In this document: piece after piece, positions 18,801 through 27,050 of the stretch
How the letters are laid out: each line of letters starts with the position of its first letter
Numbering within the stretch: position 1 is the first letter of the stretch
Assembly: GCF_006439335.1 (NCBI RefSeq)
Contig: NZ_SAWY01000027.1
Span: 62,001-126,000 of the forward strand
DNA: 64,000 nucleotides
Origin: Litorilituus lipolyticus
GTDB taxonomy: Bacteria > Pseudomonadota > Gammaproteobacteria > Enterobacterales > Alteromonadaceae
Direction of reading: 5' to 3'
Notes under the pieces: generated by a model
What the model was told of the DNA's origin: nothing
The model's input: the letters and a program-made list of their open reading frames with translations, nothing else
Database searches by the model: none
Translations under genes and position numbers: made by a program

Positions 18801-21097
18801 TTAACTACATTGTCGGCTGTTAACATCAAAGCAGATTGTACTTCGGTAGGAGTCCAGTCTGGGTGAGCTTCACGAATCAATGCCATTGCACCAGCAACAT
18901 GAGGGGAAGCCATTGAAGTACCGCTAATAGCACTAAAATCAGTATTTGCACCTGCTGCTGTAAATGGGTGTTCATCAGCGTAAGCCGCGTAAATATTAAC
19001 ACCTGGTGCTGAAATTTGCGGAATGAGCATTTCTGACGTTGAGCTACTAGGACCACGAGAAGAGAAGCTTGCTAACCAATCGCCATTTGCTGGATCATGT
19101 TCAGTTTCTATTACCGTTTTACCTATGGTGATCATATGACCCTTTTCAGAATATGAGTCAATCCAATCTTCTAAACCATCGGTATTATCAGGATGGTTAT
19201 ATCCTAAATATTCACCATCCCATGCTTCACGGGTTAAGTGAATTGAAGGCAATGAGTAAGAGACTATCGGTGTACTATCCCCTTTAGCATAGTTATACAT
19301 TATAAAGCCATCGGCACCACCCGCTTTTATATTGTCCGACTTAGCGGTTCTGGCAATGCCATTGGGATCTGACAAGTTATTGCGTTGACATACTACAATA
19401 ACATCCGTTTCGCCTTCAGCAGCACCTACTATAGGAGAACCATCTTTATAAAAATTGAAAGTGCCAGCAGGGTAAGGAGTTCCACAATACCCCCCCCCAT
19501 CTTTGTTGCCATTCTCATCAGCATAGTCTTTTGCCCAAACAACAACACCTGTTATTTCTGTTGTATTGATTGAGCCACCAACTAGACCTGTATCGATCCA
19601 TTGGGGTTCTTCTGAGCCCAATGGATTACCACTTTCATCAGTAGCAAAGCCTTCAAAGTTTAATTTAGCTTCAACAACGATTTCTCGATCGTGGGTGGTT
19701 GCAGCAACACTTGCTAGCCAAGGTGAGGCATGATCAATTGAACCAAAAAATTCACCAGCACCATATGGTTGACCACCATTACCTGCTGCAACAGCAACAG
19801 AAATACCTGCTTCACGGGCAGCTAAAAATCCAAGTTCAACGCCATCATCCCAAGGAGAGGTGCTGTCTTGTCCACCAATAGAGAAGTTAATAACGTCGAC
19901 ACCATCCTTGATCGCATCTTCAATACCACCCATCATTGATTCCCAAGGACAGCCTAAGTAACCAGAGTCATTACTAGCGTGACATACTTGATAAGAGACT
20001 ATATTAGCATGTGGTGCTACGCCTGATATTTGCGTAAACATGTCTTCTTTCACTAATACACCATCAGAAGCCGATTGGCTAAAGTCTGGTAGTAAATAAT
20101 CAACATCTTTTAATACATTACCAGCTGAAGTTGAGGCAACATGAGAACCATGCCCTTGGTAATCTTCACCTATAGCAGGGTGTCCTGGAATCATGTCATC
20201 AAAAGCATCGGTAATTACGTCGTATGAACGCACACCAATTAATTTATCGTTACAAAGATTTTCTTGGCCTTCTACAGCGCAAGCACCAACATAGACACCT
20301 TCACCCCAAGGGTTAGTATGATCATAACCATCATCACCGACATCAGCAAAAGATTGGTGGTCGGTATTGATACCCGTATCAATAATACCCATTATGATAC
20401 CTTCACCTTTGTACTCTAGACCGGATTCAGTTTGTCCCATCCAGACCTTGTCAGCACTGATTTTTTGAGGACCTGCATCGGTATGGATTTCATAGGTTTT
20501 AGCACGGTGAATATAAGCTACTTCAGGTAATTGTGAAACGCGCTTTGCTTCTGACTGAGTCATTTCAACCGTAAATGCGTTAACTGCTGTAGTAAATTGT
20601 TTACGTACCTCTTTACTCCCGACAGCTTTACTCATTGCTGTAATTGCAGCTGACTGTTTATATTTAAGGTAGTTGTTATATGCAGTTATACGGTTGGTAG
20701 TCGCTTCTCCCGCTTTGTACAATCTGTTGATACCTAAGTCGCTCTTTAATGAATCAACGTGAGTTCCTTGTAACCCTTTAATACCACCTTTATATAAAGA
20801 GGTTGGTTGATCTTTTAAACGAATTACATAAATGTGCTCACCAGTAATGTCAGCTTCCTCAACAAATTTTTTCTGTTGAGAGTTAATTTGAACATTTAGG
20901 CCATCATTTTTAAGCAAAGAGCCAGTGGAAACGTTATTTGATGTTCCCGCTTGTATTTTTTGTATTTGCTCTTGGGTTAAATTTGGTTGTTCTAATGAAT
21001 GAATAATTTCACTAGGTGCCAAACTTGCCGCTGCATTCATTGCTGCTGCCCCATAAAGGGCAGTAAACAATGCAATAGAGACGTTATGTTTTTTCAC
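15815..21097 (-). CDS. Very large secreted subtilase (S8 serine protease) with PA-like insert and GlyGly-CTERM tail
   Basis: About 1760 residues. A GTG start at 21097 is chosen because GGAGAG lies just upstream and the next residues form a signal peptide (KKHNVSIALFTALYGAAAMN); ATG 21136 would add 13 residues before it. An inhibitor I9-like propeptide comes first. Catalytic Asp is in GIIDTGIN (~240), His in GHGSHVAS (~317) and Ser in GTSMASPH (~727); the long insert between His and Ser holds a PA-like domain. Beta-sandwich domains follow, then a GCTD..A.NY...A..DDGSC motif likely binding calcium, then SSGGSIGF, a hydrophobic span and RRK, a GlyGly-CTERM signal. A G9 run codes for three Gly near residue 535. 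It likely degrades extracellular protein. Confidence 0.92.
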   Translation of the reverse strand: MKKHNVSIALFTALYGAAAMNAAASLAPSEIIHSLEQPNLTQEQIQKIQAGTSNNVSTGSLLKNDGLNVQINSQQKKFVEEADITGEHIYVIRLKDQPTSLYKGGIKGLQGTHVDSLKSDLGINRLYKAGEATTNRITAYNNYLKYKQSAAITAMSKAVGSKEVRKQFTTAVNAFTVEMTQSEAKRVSQLPEVAYIHRAKTYEIHTDAGPQKISADKVWMGQTESGLEYKGEGIIMGIIDTGINTDHQSFADVGDDGYDHTNPWGEGVYVGACAVEGQENLCNDKLIGVRSYDVITDAFDDMIPGHPAIGEDYQGHGSHVASTSAGNVLKDVDYLLPDFSQSASDGVLVKEDMFTQISGVAPHANIVSYQVCHASNDSGYLGCPWESMMGGIEDAIKDGVDVINFSIGGQDSTSPWDDGVELGFLAAREAGISVAVAAGNGGQPYGAGEFFGSIDHASPWLASVAATTHDREIVVEAKLNFEGFATDESGNPLGSEEPQWIDTGLVGGSINTTEITGVVVWAKDYADENGNKDGGGYCGTPYPAGTFNFYKDGSPIVGAAEGETDVIVVCQRNNLSDPNGIARTAKSDNIKAGGADGFIMYNYAKGDSTPIVSYSLPSIHLTREAWDGEYLGYNHPDNTDGLEDWIDSYSEKGHMITIGKTVIETEHDPANGDWLASFSSRGPSSSTSEMLIPQISAPGVNIYAAYADEHPFTAAGANTDFSAISGTSMASPHVAGAMALIREAHPDWTPTEVQSALMLTADNVVKYRRLNENGGDVADAFIYRAGAGRINVAEAIDTGLIMDESVENFRAANPGNGGQVHRLNIPQLVNFECKPICQWTRTFKATKDGSWEIDHADVVNWNFDVRNQTAQNGVNIKATPSTFTLSKGESQTVVFEASIMDTQDLFSNAEVELHSDVILTEITGASSEAHLPLAFKFSKNAMPARLRAVAHRNEGSFQFNDIELPALDAPYTRVYAPVKADVKTIALPKDDDKWFPWSMNSDETIPMSERLDEATHIEMISVPANAKRLIVESQGTVESQLDQSFDVGNILVYVGKDYNGNGKADPFEEILCVSNHIMFNNFCNINNPEEGEYWAVFYNSGKLNGTTPKYPDLADEVFSYAIAVVTDKESSEMSLAVEPTNGEDTVSATLSYNLPDMMEGDLYYSMLDFGTSEVNAGNVGKVSFKLERGQDDVHLDVTQTKARAGDVIPYTFEVQPNDTGADRSFTITANMPEGLSFSADDVMASSDIVEDISIEGNVVTISGTQPNTANIKASYIMSTNVEDEMCRMPNFGNSNPGGYVDLEEFNFPAIFSGFKTGEDEYGRPADNNIYWRDGLVIPVASIFNGRYDSFHLYNNSDKLNVSPENAISLRGNGLMDLWAQPTFWPYHFNFPYDSFPYESMGPMWRSVSPGMASDIMSVPLKNTYKETSGISLASTQTGWGIIEYDNARSYTSAGRDYSLPGRPYKWEEKDDRFDFEVIFNVNTRHGKGEHELYYAYDNIDFGSQDGRGSIGLQGFRGPIYSRGPISGGYMGNSFAYDNLEQKIHDGLVVCFDYYGPESSQFEVTIWTKVSRDAIGTDQVMTATSSVDGMSDFNMTHTLMTPSNIDITMISDVEVDENESVDISVYYADNSELTTVNEIIISGDNVTGSASSHNSGSTVTIMPDANFHGETMVTITVADIENPMDKASTSFKLTVNSDGVELGCTDSSASNYVANANKDDGSCMYPTPVEETKKSSGGSIGFAAVLLMLVAGLRRKTTVVK

Positions 21098-21452
21098 TAT
21101 ATTCTCTCCGGATATAATTATAATTTTTAGTGCCATTATGAAATGGCGTTATAATATATAACGGTATCGCATTCTCAGGTGTTAGTGATTCTCTGTAGGT
21201 TTTTGTAGCGTGTTAATTATAATGTTAAATTTGTATCTTGTTGTATTTTAAGTGGAAATCCTTGGCTTTTGGCTTTGCCATTAATAATGGGATGTTTTGA
21301 GACACCTTTACTTGTTTGCATATTTAGTCACTTAGGTGGTTGTTTTATGCAAGAGGTTGGTGTTTGTAGCTTTTTGTACTAAAGTGTTAATTGCTGTCAT
21401 AAATTCTGTTAAAGTCACCTTTGACTTATTTATTGCTTTTATTGTTTTTTTA
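21098..21452. other. Divergent intergenic region between protease and OmpV-like genes
   Basis: AT-rich spacer that must carry promoters for both divergent genes. A long open frame from GTG 21336 runs into the OmpV-like gene but has no visible ribosome binding site, so it is treated as non-coding. No clear operator, repeat or RNA was seen. Confidence 0.4.
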
Positions 21453-22280
21453 ATGAAACTCTTTTTTCTATTCCTAATCATTTTTATCCCGTGTTCATAT
21501 ACTACAGCTTCTGAAACACAGAATGTTGAAGTTAATAAGTGGGATTTTTCAGTATATCTAGGCCAAGGCTACGTAGAAAACCCAATTATTAAGTTAGATG
21601 ATTTAAAAATAAATGTTTTTCCTTCTTTTACTTATTATGGTGAAAAGTTTTTTATCGACAATACAACGATTGGGTATAGCTTAATTGAAGGGGATAACAT
21701 TTTCTTCGACCTAGTGGGTGCTGTAAATGAAGATGGTTTATTTCATCACTTTCAAAATAAAAACTATACTTTGGTCAATATTTTAGGCTTCAAGCCAACT
21801 ACCGGAGGTGGGAGAAAGCCAGAACTGAGTGGCTTTGAGCCGATTGAGCGTAATATTTCTTATTTAGCAGGGTTAAATATAACCTACATGACAGATTATT
21901 TTACCGCACAGTTAGCCTATTTAACTGATGTTTCAGGCGTTCATCATGGTAATGAAGTCAGGGTTTCTTTATCTAGAAATTTGGTGTTTTCTTGGTTCGA
22001 ATTGTATTTCGAAATAGGACAAGTGACAAAAAGTAAGGATTTAGTTAGCTATTATTATAAGTTAAAACCTGAAGAGCTATCTTTTTTAAGGGATAATTAT
22101 CAGGCGGGTGAAGCGACTAACACTTTTTATAAAGTGCAAATCGATATTCCTTTAACCGAGTCCTTTACGGTTATTGGAGTTGTGAAAGAAACACGTTTGG
22201 GTGATAAGATTGATGAAAGCTTTCTAACAGATAAATCGAGTTACTCTTCTAGTTTTGTTGGCATTAAGTACCATTTTTAG
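21453..22280 (+). CDS. MipA/OmpV family outer membrane protein
   Basis: About 275 residues with a signal peptide (MKLFFLFLIIFIPCSYTTAS) then alternating beta-barrel strands ending in aromatic Phe (SSFVGIKYHF), the usual outer-membrane assembly signal. The pattern WDFSVYLGQGYVENPI, NVFPSFTYYGEKFFIDN and GNEVRVSLSRNL fits MipA/OmpV porin-like proteins. ATG 21453 is chosen for the signal peptide; the frame is open further upstream. It is followed directly by a DUF3019 gene and a two-component pair, probably one regulated operon. Confidence 0.8.
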   Translation: MKLFFLFLIIFIPCSYTTASETQNVEVNKWDFSVYLGQGYVENPIIKLDDLKINVFPSFTYYGEKFFIDNTTIGYSLIEGDNIFFDLVGAVNEDGLFHHFQNKNYTLVNILGFKPTTGGGRKPELSGFEPIERNISYLAGLNITYMTDYFTAQLAYLTDVSGVHHGNEVRVSLSRNLVFSWFELYFEIGQVTKSKDLVSYYYKLKPEELSFLRDNYQAGEATNTFYKVQIDIPLTESFTVIGVVKETRLGDKIDESFLTDKSSYSSSFVGIKYHF

Positions 22281-22286
22281 TTGCTT

Positions 22287-22703
22287 ATGAAAATAATAAA
22301 ACTCCTAACAATAACCACAATAATATGCTTGTATATTACAAGTTGGGAGTTGTCAGCTAAAGAAAAAATCAGTAGTAATAATGTTCAATATTCATTTAGT
22401 CTTCAACCCGAAATTTGTGTATTAGAAAGCCCCCAAAGCTTCTGCCATCAAACTGTAGTATTCGAATTTATTGACCAGCCCCCTCATAATATTTGTATTT
22501 ATATAAAGCAGAACTTAGCATCAAAACAATGTTACTCTTCAAAGCATCGATCTATTTTTAACTATGTTGTTAATACCGATACAAGTATTGAGTTAGTTAT
22601 TGAGGATGAAATAACTCATAAAATTTTAGGCATTACTGAATTTAAAGTGACAAAATATAAACCCGTAAGACAACGCCGTCGTTTTTCTTGGAATTTGCTG
22701 TAA
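22287..22703 (+). CDS. DUF3019 family exported protein
   Basis: Small exported protein with an N-terminal hydrophobic segment (IIKLLTITTIICLYITSWELSA). Four Cys sit in the DUF3019 pattern (LQPEICVLESPQSFCHQ, NICIYIKQN, KQCYSS). ATG 22287 is preferred over TTG 22281. Function is unknown. In Alteromonadales DUF3019 genes commonly sit next to OmpV and RstA/RstB-like two-component genes, exactly as here. Confidence 0.8.
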   Translation: MKIIKLLTITTIICLYITSWELSAKEKISSNNVQYSFSLQPEICVLESPQSFCHQTVVFEFIDQPPHNICIYIKQNLASKQCYSSKHRSIFNYVVNTDTSIELVIEDEITHKILGITEFKVTKYKPVRQRRRFSWNLL

Positions 22704-22713
22704 ACTTATTAAG

Positions 22714-23418
22714 ATGAATAATATAAAGCCTTTATGTAAATTATTATTAATTGAAGACGATTTACCGCTAGCTTCACTCATTAGTCAATACTTGCGCAAA
22801 CACCATTGTGATTTAGTGCATGTTAGCACTGGCGCTGAAGTAGAGCTGCTTGTAGATATAGATAAGTTCGATATCATTTTATGCGACGTGATGTTACCAG
22901 ATACCACAGGCTTTGAATTGTTACCATCAATCACAAGCTTAACCTCATGTCCTATCATATTTTTAACGGCACTTGACGAAAATACTGATCAAATTCAAGG
23001 TTTAGAATTAGGAGCTGTGGATTATATCGTTAAGCCAATTGAGCCAGCCGTTTTATTAGCACGCATTAAAGTGCAGTTACGTCATAAGTTTATTCAACAC
23101 AATTCTCCATTACTTACTATAAATGACTTGATCTTTGATAAAAAATTAAAAAAAATATCGTTTAAAAATAAAACTTTGCCTTTTACTGTACAAGAGTTTG
23201 ATGTTCTCAATGTTCTTGCGGAACACTATTTGGATGTTGTGCCCCGTGAAGTATTATTTGAACAGGTAATTGGCCGGGATTATGATGGTTTAGATCGTGC
23301 CGTAGATTTAATTATTAGTCGCCTACGAAAAAGGTTTGAAGAGTTGTCTCTAACCTTTATGTCAATACGCTCTATTCGAGGTAAAGGCTATCTCTTCAGT
23401 TGTGAACAAGTTAATTAG
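22714..23418 (+). CDS. OmpR/RstA-type response regulator
   Basis: 234-residue DNA-binding response regulator. Receiver: acidic pair in LLIEDDLPLAS, phospho-acceptor Asp in FDIILCDVMLPD, Lys in VDYIVKPIEP. C-terminal winged helix with FTVQEFDVLNVLAEHYLDVVPREVLFEQV and ISRLRKRFEE..IRSIRGKGYLF. It starts 10 bp after the DUF3019 gene, with the sensor kinase 76 bp downstream. It probably controls the OmpV/DUF3019 genes upstream. Confidence 0.92.
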   Translation: MNNIKPLCKLLLIEDDLPLASLISQYLRKHHCDLVHVSTGAEVELLVDIDKFDIILCDVMLPDTTGFELLPSITSLTSCPIIFLTALDENTDQIQGLELGAVDYIVKPIEPAVLLARIKVQLRHKFIQHNSPLLTINDLIFDKKLKKISFKNKTLPFTVQEFDVLNVLAEHYLDVVPREVLFEQVIGRDYDGLDRAVDLIISRLRKRFEELSLTFMSIRSIRGKGYLFSCEQVN

Positions 23419-23494
23419 CTCATATAAAGTTGCAGTAGCTAGAAATTAGCTATAAACACAGATTATATGCTCTGAAATCTAATTGGGATAGAAA

Positions 23495-24721
23495 ATGAAG
23501 TTTCAGTTTGCGCGTTTATATTTGCTTATCGTTTTAATCGCCTCGTTGGTGATTTTTTCCTTCAGTGAAATTTATAATAATTTCTTTCAAGACGATATGA
23601 GTTATCAGATTGATATAAAACAAATTTTACCATATTACACTCAAAGTCGAGGGAGCATTCCTTATGATAATGTAAAGTTGAAAGTAGTTACCGCTAAATC
23701 TATTATCATGCCAAAACATTTAAGTCAGTTGTTAGCACAAGGACAAATTATAAAAATAGCGGATGAGACTGGTTACGAGTTTTATTATCAGTATTTAGAT
23801 AAGAATAATTTATATCAATTTGGGCCAGTATTAACTAAGAAGGCGAACGAGGATAATGGTGAGTTATATTTTGTTCTTTTATTTTACTCTGCTTTAGCTT
23901 TATTAGTGCTAGGGTTTATTTGGCCACTTTTTAAAGATTTAGCGAAGCTACAAACAAAGGCGTTAACTTTTGGAGAAAAATTACAACCCATCAGTAGTGA
24001 TATTTCTCGTAGTTCAAATATTTATCCTTTAGCAAATACTTTTGACAAAATGTCTCACCAAATAGTTGAAACGATGCAAATGCATCAAGACTTATCTCGC
24101 ACCATCGCTCACGAGATACGTACGCCACTGGCAAGAATGAAGTTTGTTTCGGAACTTATTTCTGATGATATTGATGTTGAACATCAAAAGCGTTTAAAGG
24201 CAGATGTCGATGAAATTGAGCAACTTATGGCTGAATATTTGTCATTTGAACGTTTAGAGCATGAACATTATTCCATGGATAAAAAATTGGAAAATGTTAC
24301 TCAATTTTTCAATTCTTTAAATGAAAAATACCTTTACCAAAAAGGAAGTATATCTATAGATTTCTCTTCAAATACAACCCATGCTTACTTTAATAGAAAG
24401 GGAATGGATAGAGCGATACAAAATTTAATTAATAATGCACTTCGTTATGCTAATACCGTTATTGAAGTGAATTTTATTGTAAAAGATCAAATGTGTTTCA
24501 TTGTTGTTGCTGATGATGGCACAGGTGTTGGAAAAGAGGCAAAGAAGTTAATTCAGCCATTTATCCGCAAAAATTCGAAGGACAATAACGATACTGGCTA
24601 TGGTTTAGGTTTATACATCGTCAGGAAAATTTTAATTTGGCATCAAGGAAAGTTATCGTTAGGCAATTGTAGTGAATTAAAGGGAGCAAAAGTGACCCTC
24701 TCTTGGCCGAATCAAAACTAG
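23495..24721 (+). CDS. Sensor histidine kinase, RstB-like
   Basis: 408-residue membrane kinase: first membrane helix about residues 6-24, periplasmic sensor part, second helix about 125-145, short linker, HisKA with phospho-acceptor His in DLSRTIAHEIRTPLARMKF (~203), then HATPase with N box NLINNALRYAN, G1 DDGTGVG and G2 GYGLGLYIVRK. A GGGATAG lies 7 nt before the start. It pairs with the OmpR-type regulator just upstream. Confidence 0.92.
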   Translation: MKFQFARLYLLIVLIASLVIFSFSEIYNNFFQDDMSYQIDIKQILPYYTQSRGSIPYDNVKLKVVTAKSIIMPKHLSQLLAQGQIIKIADETGYEFYYQYLDKNNLYQFGPVLTKKANEDNGELYFVLLFYSALALLVLGFIWPLFKDLAKLQTKALTFGEKLQPISSDISRSSNIYPLANTFDKMSHQIVETMQMHQDLSRTIAHEIRTPLARMKFVSELISDDIDVEHQKRLKADVDEIEQLMAEYLSFERLEHEHYSMDKKLENVTQFFNSLNEKYLYQKGSISIDFSSNTTHAYFNRKGMDRAIQNLINNALRYANTVIEVNFIVKDQMCFIVVADDGTGVGKEAKKLIQPFIRKNSKDNNDTGYGLGLYIVRKILIWHQGKLSLGNCSELKGAKVTLSWPNQN

Positions 24722-24766
24722 TATATTAGAAAAACGATTATATTTAGATAATAAGCTGTAGGAAAA

Positions 24767-24991
24767 GTGTTTGATCTTCACCATATTTTTGTAGGTAACC
24801 TATGGTATTATAGTGCTTTATTAATAATACAAGTTAGTTCTATATTGGCTTCCCCTTTTTTTAACGCACCTTTTTTACAAACACATGTTTATGCTATATG
24901 GATAATATCAATCTATAGTTATAGCAAGTATTACCTTGAGGTAATAAGACGTGGTTGTTTGAAAATCATGTTAACGGTGGTCAGTAATTAG
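24767..24991 (+). CDS. Doubtful small hydrophobic ORF
   Basis: 74 codons from a GTG with AGGA just upstream, between the kinase gene and the diguanylate cyclase gene. The product would have one or two hydrophobic stretches (YYSALLIIQVSSILAS, YAIWIISIY). No family is recognised and the region may be plain AT-rich spacer. Confidence 0.2.
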   Translation: MFDLHHIFVGNLWYYSALLIIQVSSILASPFFNAPFLQTHVYAIWIISIYSYSKYYLEVIRRGCLKIMLTVVSN

Positions 24992-25001
24992 TGGTGTTCA
25001 T

Positions 25002-26876
25002 TTGAACTTAAATAAGAATGTCTTTTTATTAGCTATTTTACCTGTAATAGCGCTTGTTGTGCTCTCTGCTTTTATGCTTGAGCAGCAGCTTAGTGTTATA
25101 GGGCAAGCAAATAAGTTAAAAAAAGTGATACAACTTAGCTTGTTAAATAATGAAGTAGTTCACCAATTACAAAAAGAGCGAGGGCGAAGTAATGTTTACC
25201 TCTATCGTCAAAATAAAAGTAATTTTTCTTTACTGAGCCAACAGCGTCTTCTAACTGACAATGCGCTAAATAAGCGAGCGCAATATTTATCAATTGAACA
25301 AGATAAAGCAATTTACCCTGTTAGTTTTTTAATCATAAATCAAATGGGGTCTTTAGTCGAAAAAAGAGAAAATATAGATAAACTGAATATCACCTCGAAA
25401 GAGGCTATTTCATTTTACAGTCAAATGATCAACCCTTTAATTGACAGTCTATTATTACCGGCAACGCCTTCCAAAAGTAAAGATGTTGATGATTTATTAT
25501 TTTCTTACTTTCACTTAAGTAAAGCAAAAGAATATGCAGGCATTGAACGTGCTCTTCTTGCAAAACTATTAAGCCAAGGTGGTCTTAACGATCAAGATGA
25601 AAAAGAAATCATACAAACTAGAGCAATGGAAGCTACTCATTTACAAACATTTGGGATTGTTGCTAATGATTCAATATCCTCCGCTTATCAAAATACAATA
25701 AAGGATGAAGCATTCATTAATTATGCGAAAATAAGGCGAAACCGCATCGCATTTATTAATAAACAAAGATGGTTTGAAGATGCAACGGCGAGAATTGATC
25801 TTTTGCACAATATAGAAAATGAAATTGCAAAATCATTATTAAATCAATTAGATACAATAGGTCAGGATAACAAACAGCAACTTAAAATAAGTTTGCTATA
25901 TGGTGGTATGTCTATAGCTCTAACGCTTTTACTTTTTGTGAAGTTATTACATAACATGGCTATTGAACGTCGTTATAAAAAACAATTAGAAAATCAAACT
26001 GAAGAGTTACATTTATTTAAATTAGTTGTTGATAATTCTCATAATGGCGTAGTAATAACATCACCTGCGGGTATCATTTCATATGTAAACCGACACTTTT
26101 GTAATATGTCTGGCTATGAAGCGAATGATGTATTAGGTAAAAACCCTCGTATATGGAGTTCAGGTGAAACAGCCCAAGAAACGTATCGCCAACTTTATAA
26201 ATCGCTAAAAGAGCAAGGCATTTGGCAAGGAGAGTTGAAGAATAAACGCAAGGCTGGTGAACTTTATTGGACGAGTACTGCTATTTTCCCAGTTAAATCA
26301 ATTGATGGCACCGTAAAAAGTTATGTGTGTATTCAAAAGGACATTACTCAACAGAAGAAAGATAAAGAACAAATAGAACACTTAGTTAATCATGACACTT
26401 TAACAGGTTTGCCTTCATTACGTTTAGGTCGAGATAGACTAGCTCAAGCAATACTCTCGGCAAAGAGACATCAATTAATCACAGCTGTGATGTTTATTGA
26501 TTTAGATGGTTTTAAGAAAATAAACGATACTTTTGGTCATAGCGCAGGTGACAAAGTGTTAATTGCCGTAGGTCAACGCATAGTTGATTTATTAAGATTA
26601 ACCGACACCGTTGCAAGAATTGGCGGCGATGAATTTATCGTTATTATGACTGATATTAAAGATGAGAAGGCTATTTCACAGGTAGCTCAAAAAATTATAA
26701 ATGAAGTGAAACGTCCTATAGATTATAAAAATGAGCAGCTTTTTGTTACTGCCAGTATAGGTATCGCCCAATACCCCATACATGGCTCCTCAAGCGAGGA
26801 GCTTATGCAAAATGCTGATAATGCAATGTACTCAATCAAAGATAAAGGGAAAAATAATTTTACTTTTTATCACTAG
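25002..26876 (+). CDS. Membrane diguanylate cyclase with NIT, PAS and GGDEF domains
   Basis: 624 residues: membrane helix (~6-25), periplasmic NIT-type nitrate/nitrite-sensing domain (VVHQLQKERGRSNVYLY; conserved QKERG), second helix (~297-313), PAS (LVVDNSHNGVVITSPAGIISYVN) with PAC, then GGDEF with intact active site (RIGGDEFIVIM) and an RxxD product-inhibition site five residues before it (RLTD). It should make c-di-GMP under control of a NIT ligand and feedback. There is no EAL domain. The start is TTG (25002) with a weak ribosome site, so the exact start is uncertain. Confidence 0.9.
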   Translation: MNLNKNVFLLAILPVIALVVLSAFMLEQQLSVIGQANKLKKVIQLSLLNNEVVHQLQKERGRSNVYLYRQNKSNFSLLSQQRLLTDNALNKRAQYLSIEQDKAIYPVSFLIINQMGSLVEKRENIDKLNITSKEAISFYSQMINPLIDSLLLPATPSKSKDVDDLLFSYFHLSKAKEYAGIERALLAKLLSQGGLNDQDEKEIIQTRAMEATHLQTFGIVANDSISSAYQNTIKDEAFINYAKIRRNRIAFINKQRWFEDATARIDLLHNIENEIAKSLLNQLDTIGQDNKQQLKISLLYGGMSIALTLLLFVKLLHNMAIERRYKKQLENQTEELHLFKLVVDNSHNGVVITSPAGIISYVNRHFCNMSGYEANDVLGKNPRIWSSGETAQETYRQLYKSLKEQGIWQGELKNKRKAGELYWTSTAIFPVKSIDGTVKSYVCIQKDITQQKKDKEQIEHLVNHDTLTGLPSLRLGRDRLAQAILSAKRHQLITAVMFIDLDGFKKINDTFGHSAGDKVLIAVGQRIVDLLRLTDTVARIGGDEFIVIMTDIKDEKAISQVAQKIINEVKRPIDYKNEQLFVTASIGIAQYPIHGSSSEELMQNADNAMYSIKDKGKNNFTFYH

Positions 26877-27050
26877 CTCACTGTGATTTATATTCATAAT
26901 AGTGTGTATGTTGCTAGCCTTTTGGTTCTTCATCAAAAATAGTCTATTTATCACCTTAATACGCTATTACCGTCGTTAAACACTTGTTATAATGAAAGTC
27001 ATTAATGTTTTTAAGCATGTTATTTTTTTATTTTTCGAGGTTAGTTCTAA

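Noticed and set aside
21336..21452. N-terminal extension of the OmpV-like protein from GTG 21336
   Set aside because: No ribosome site, and it would bury the signal peptide that starts at 21453.
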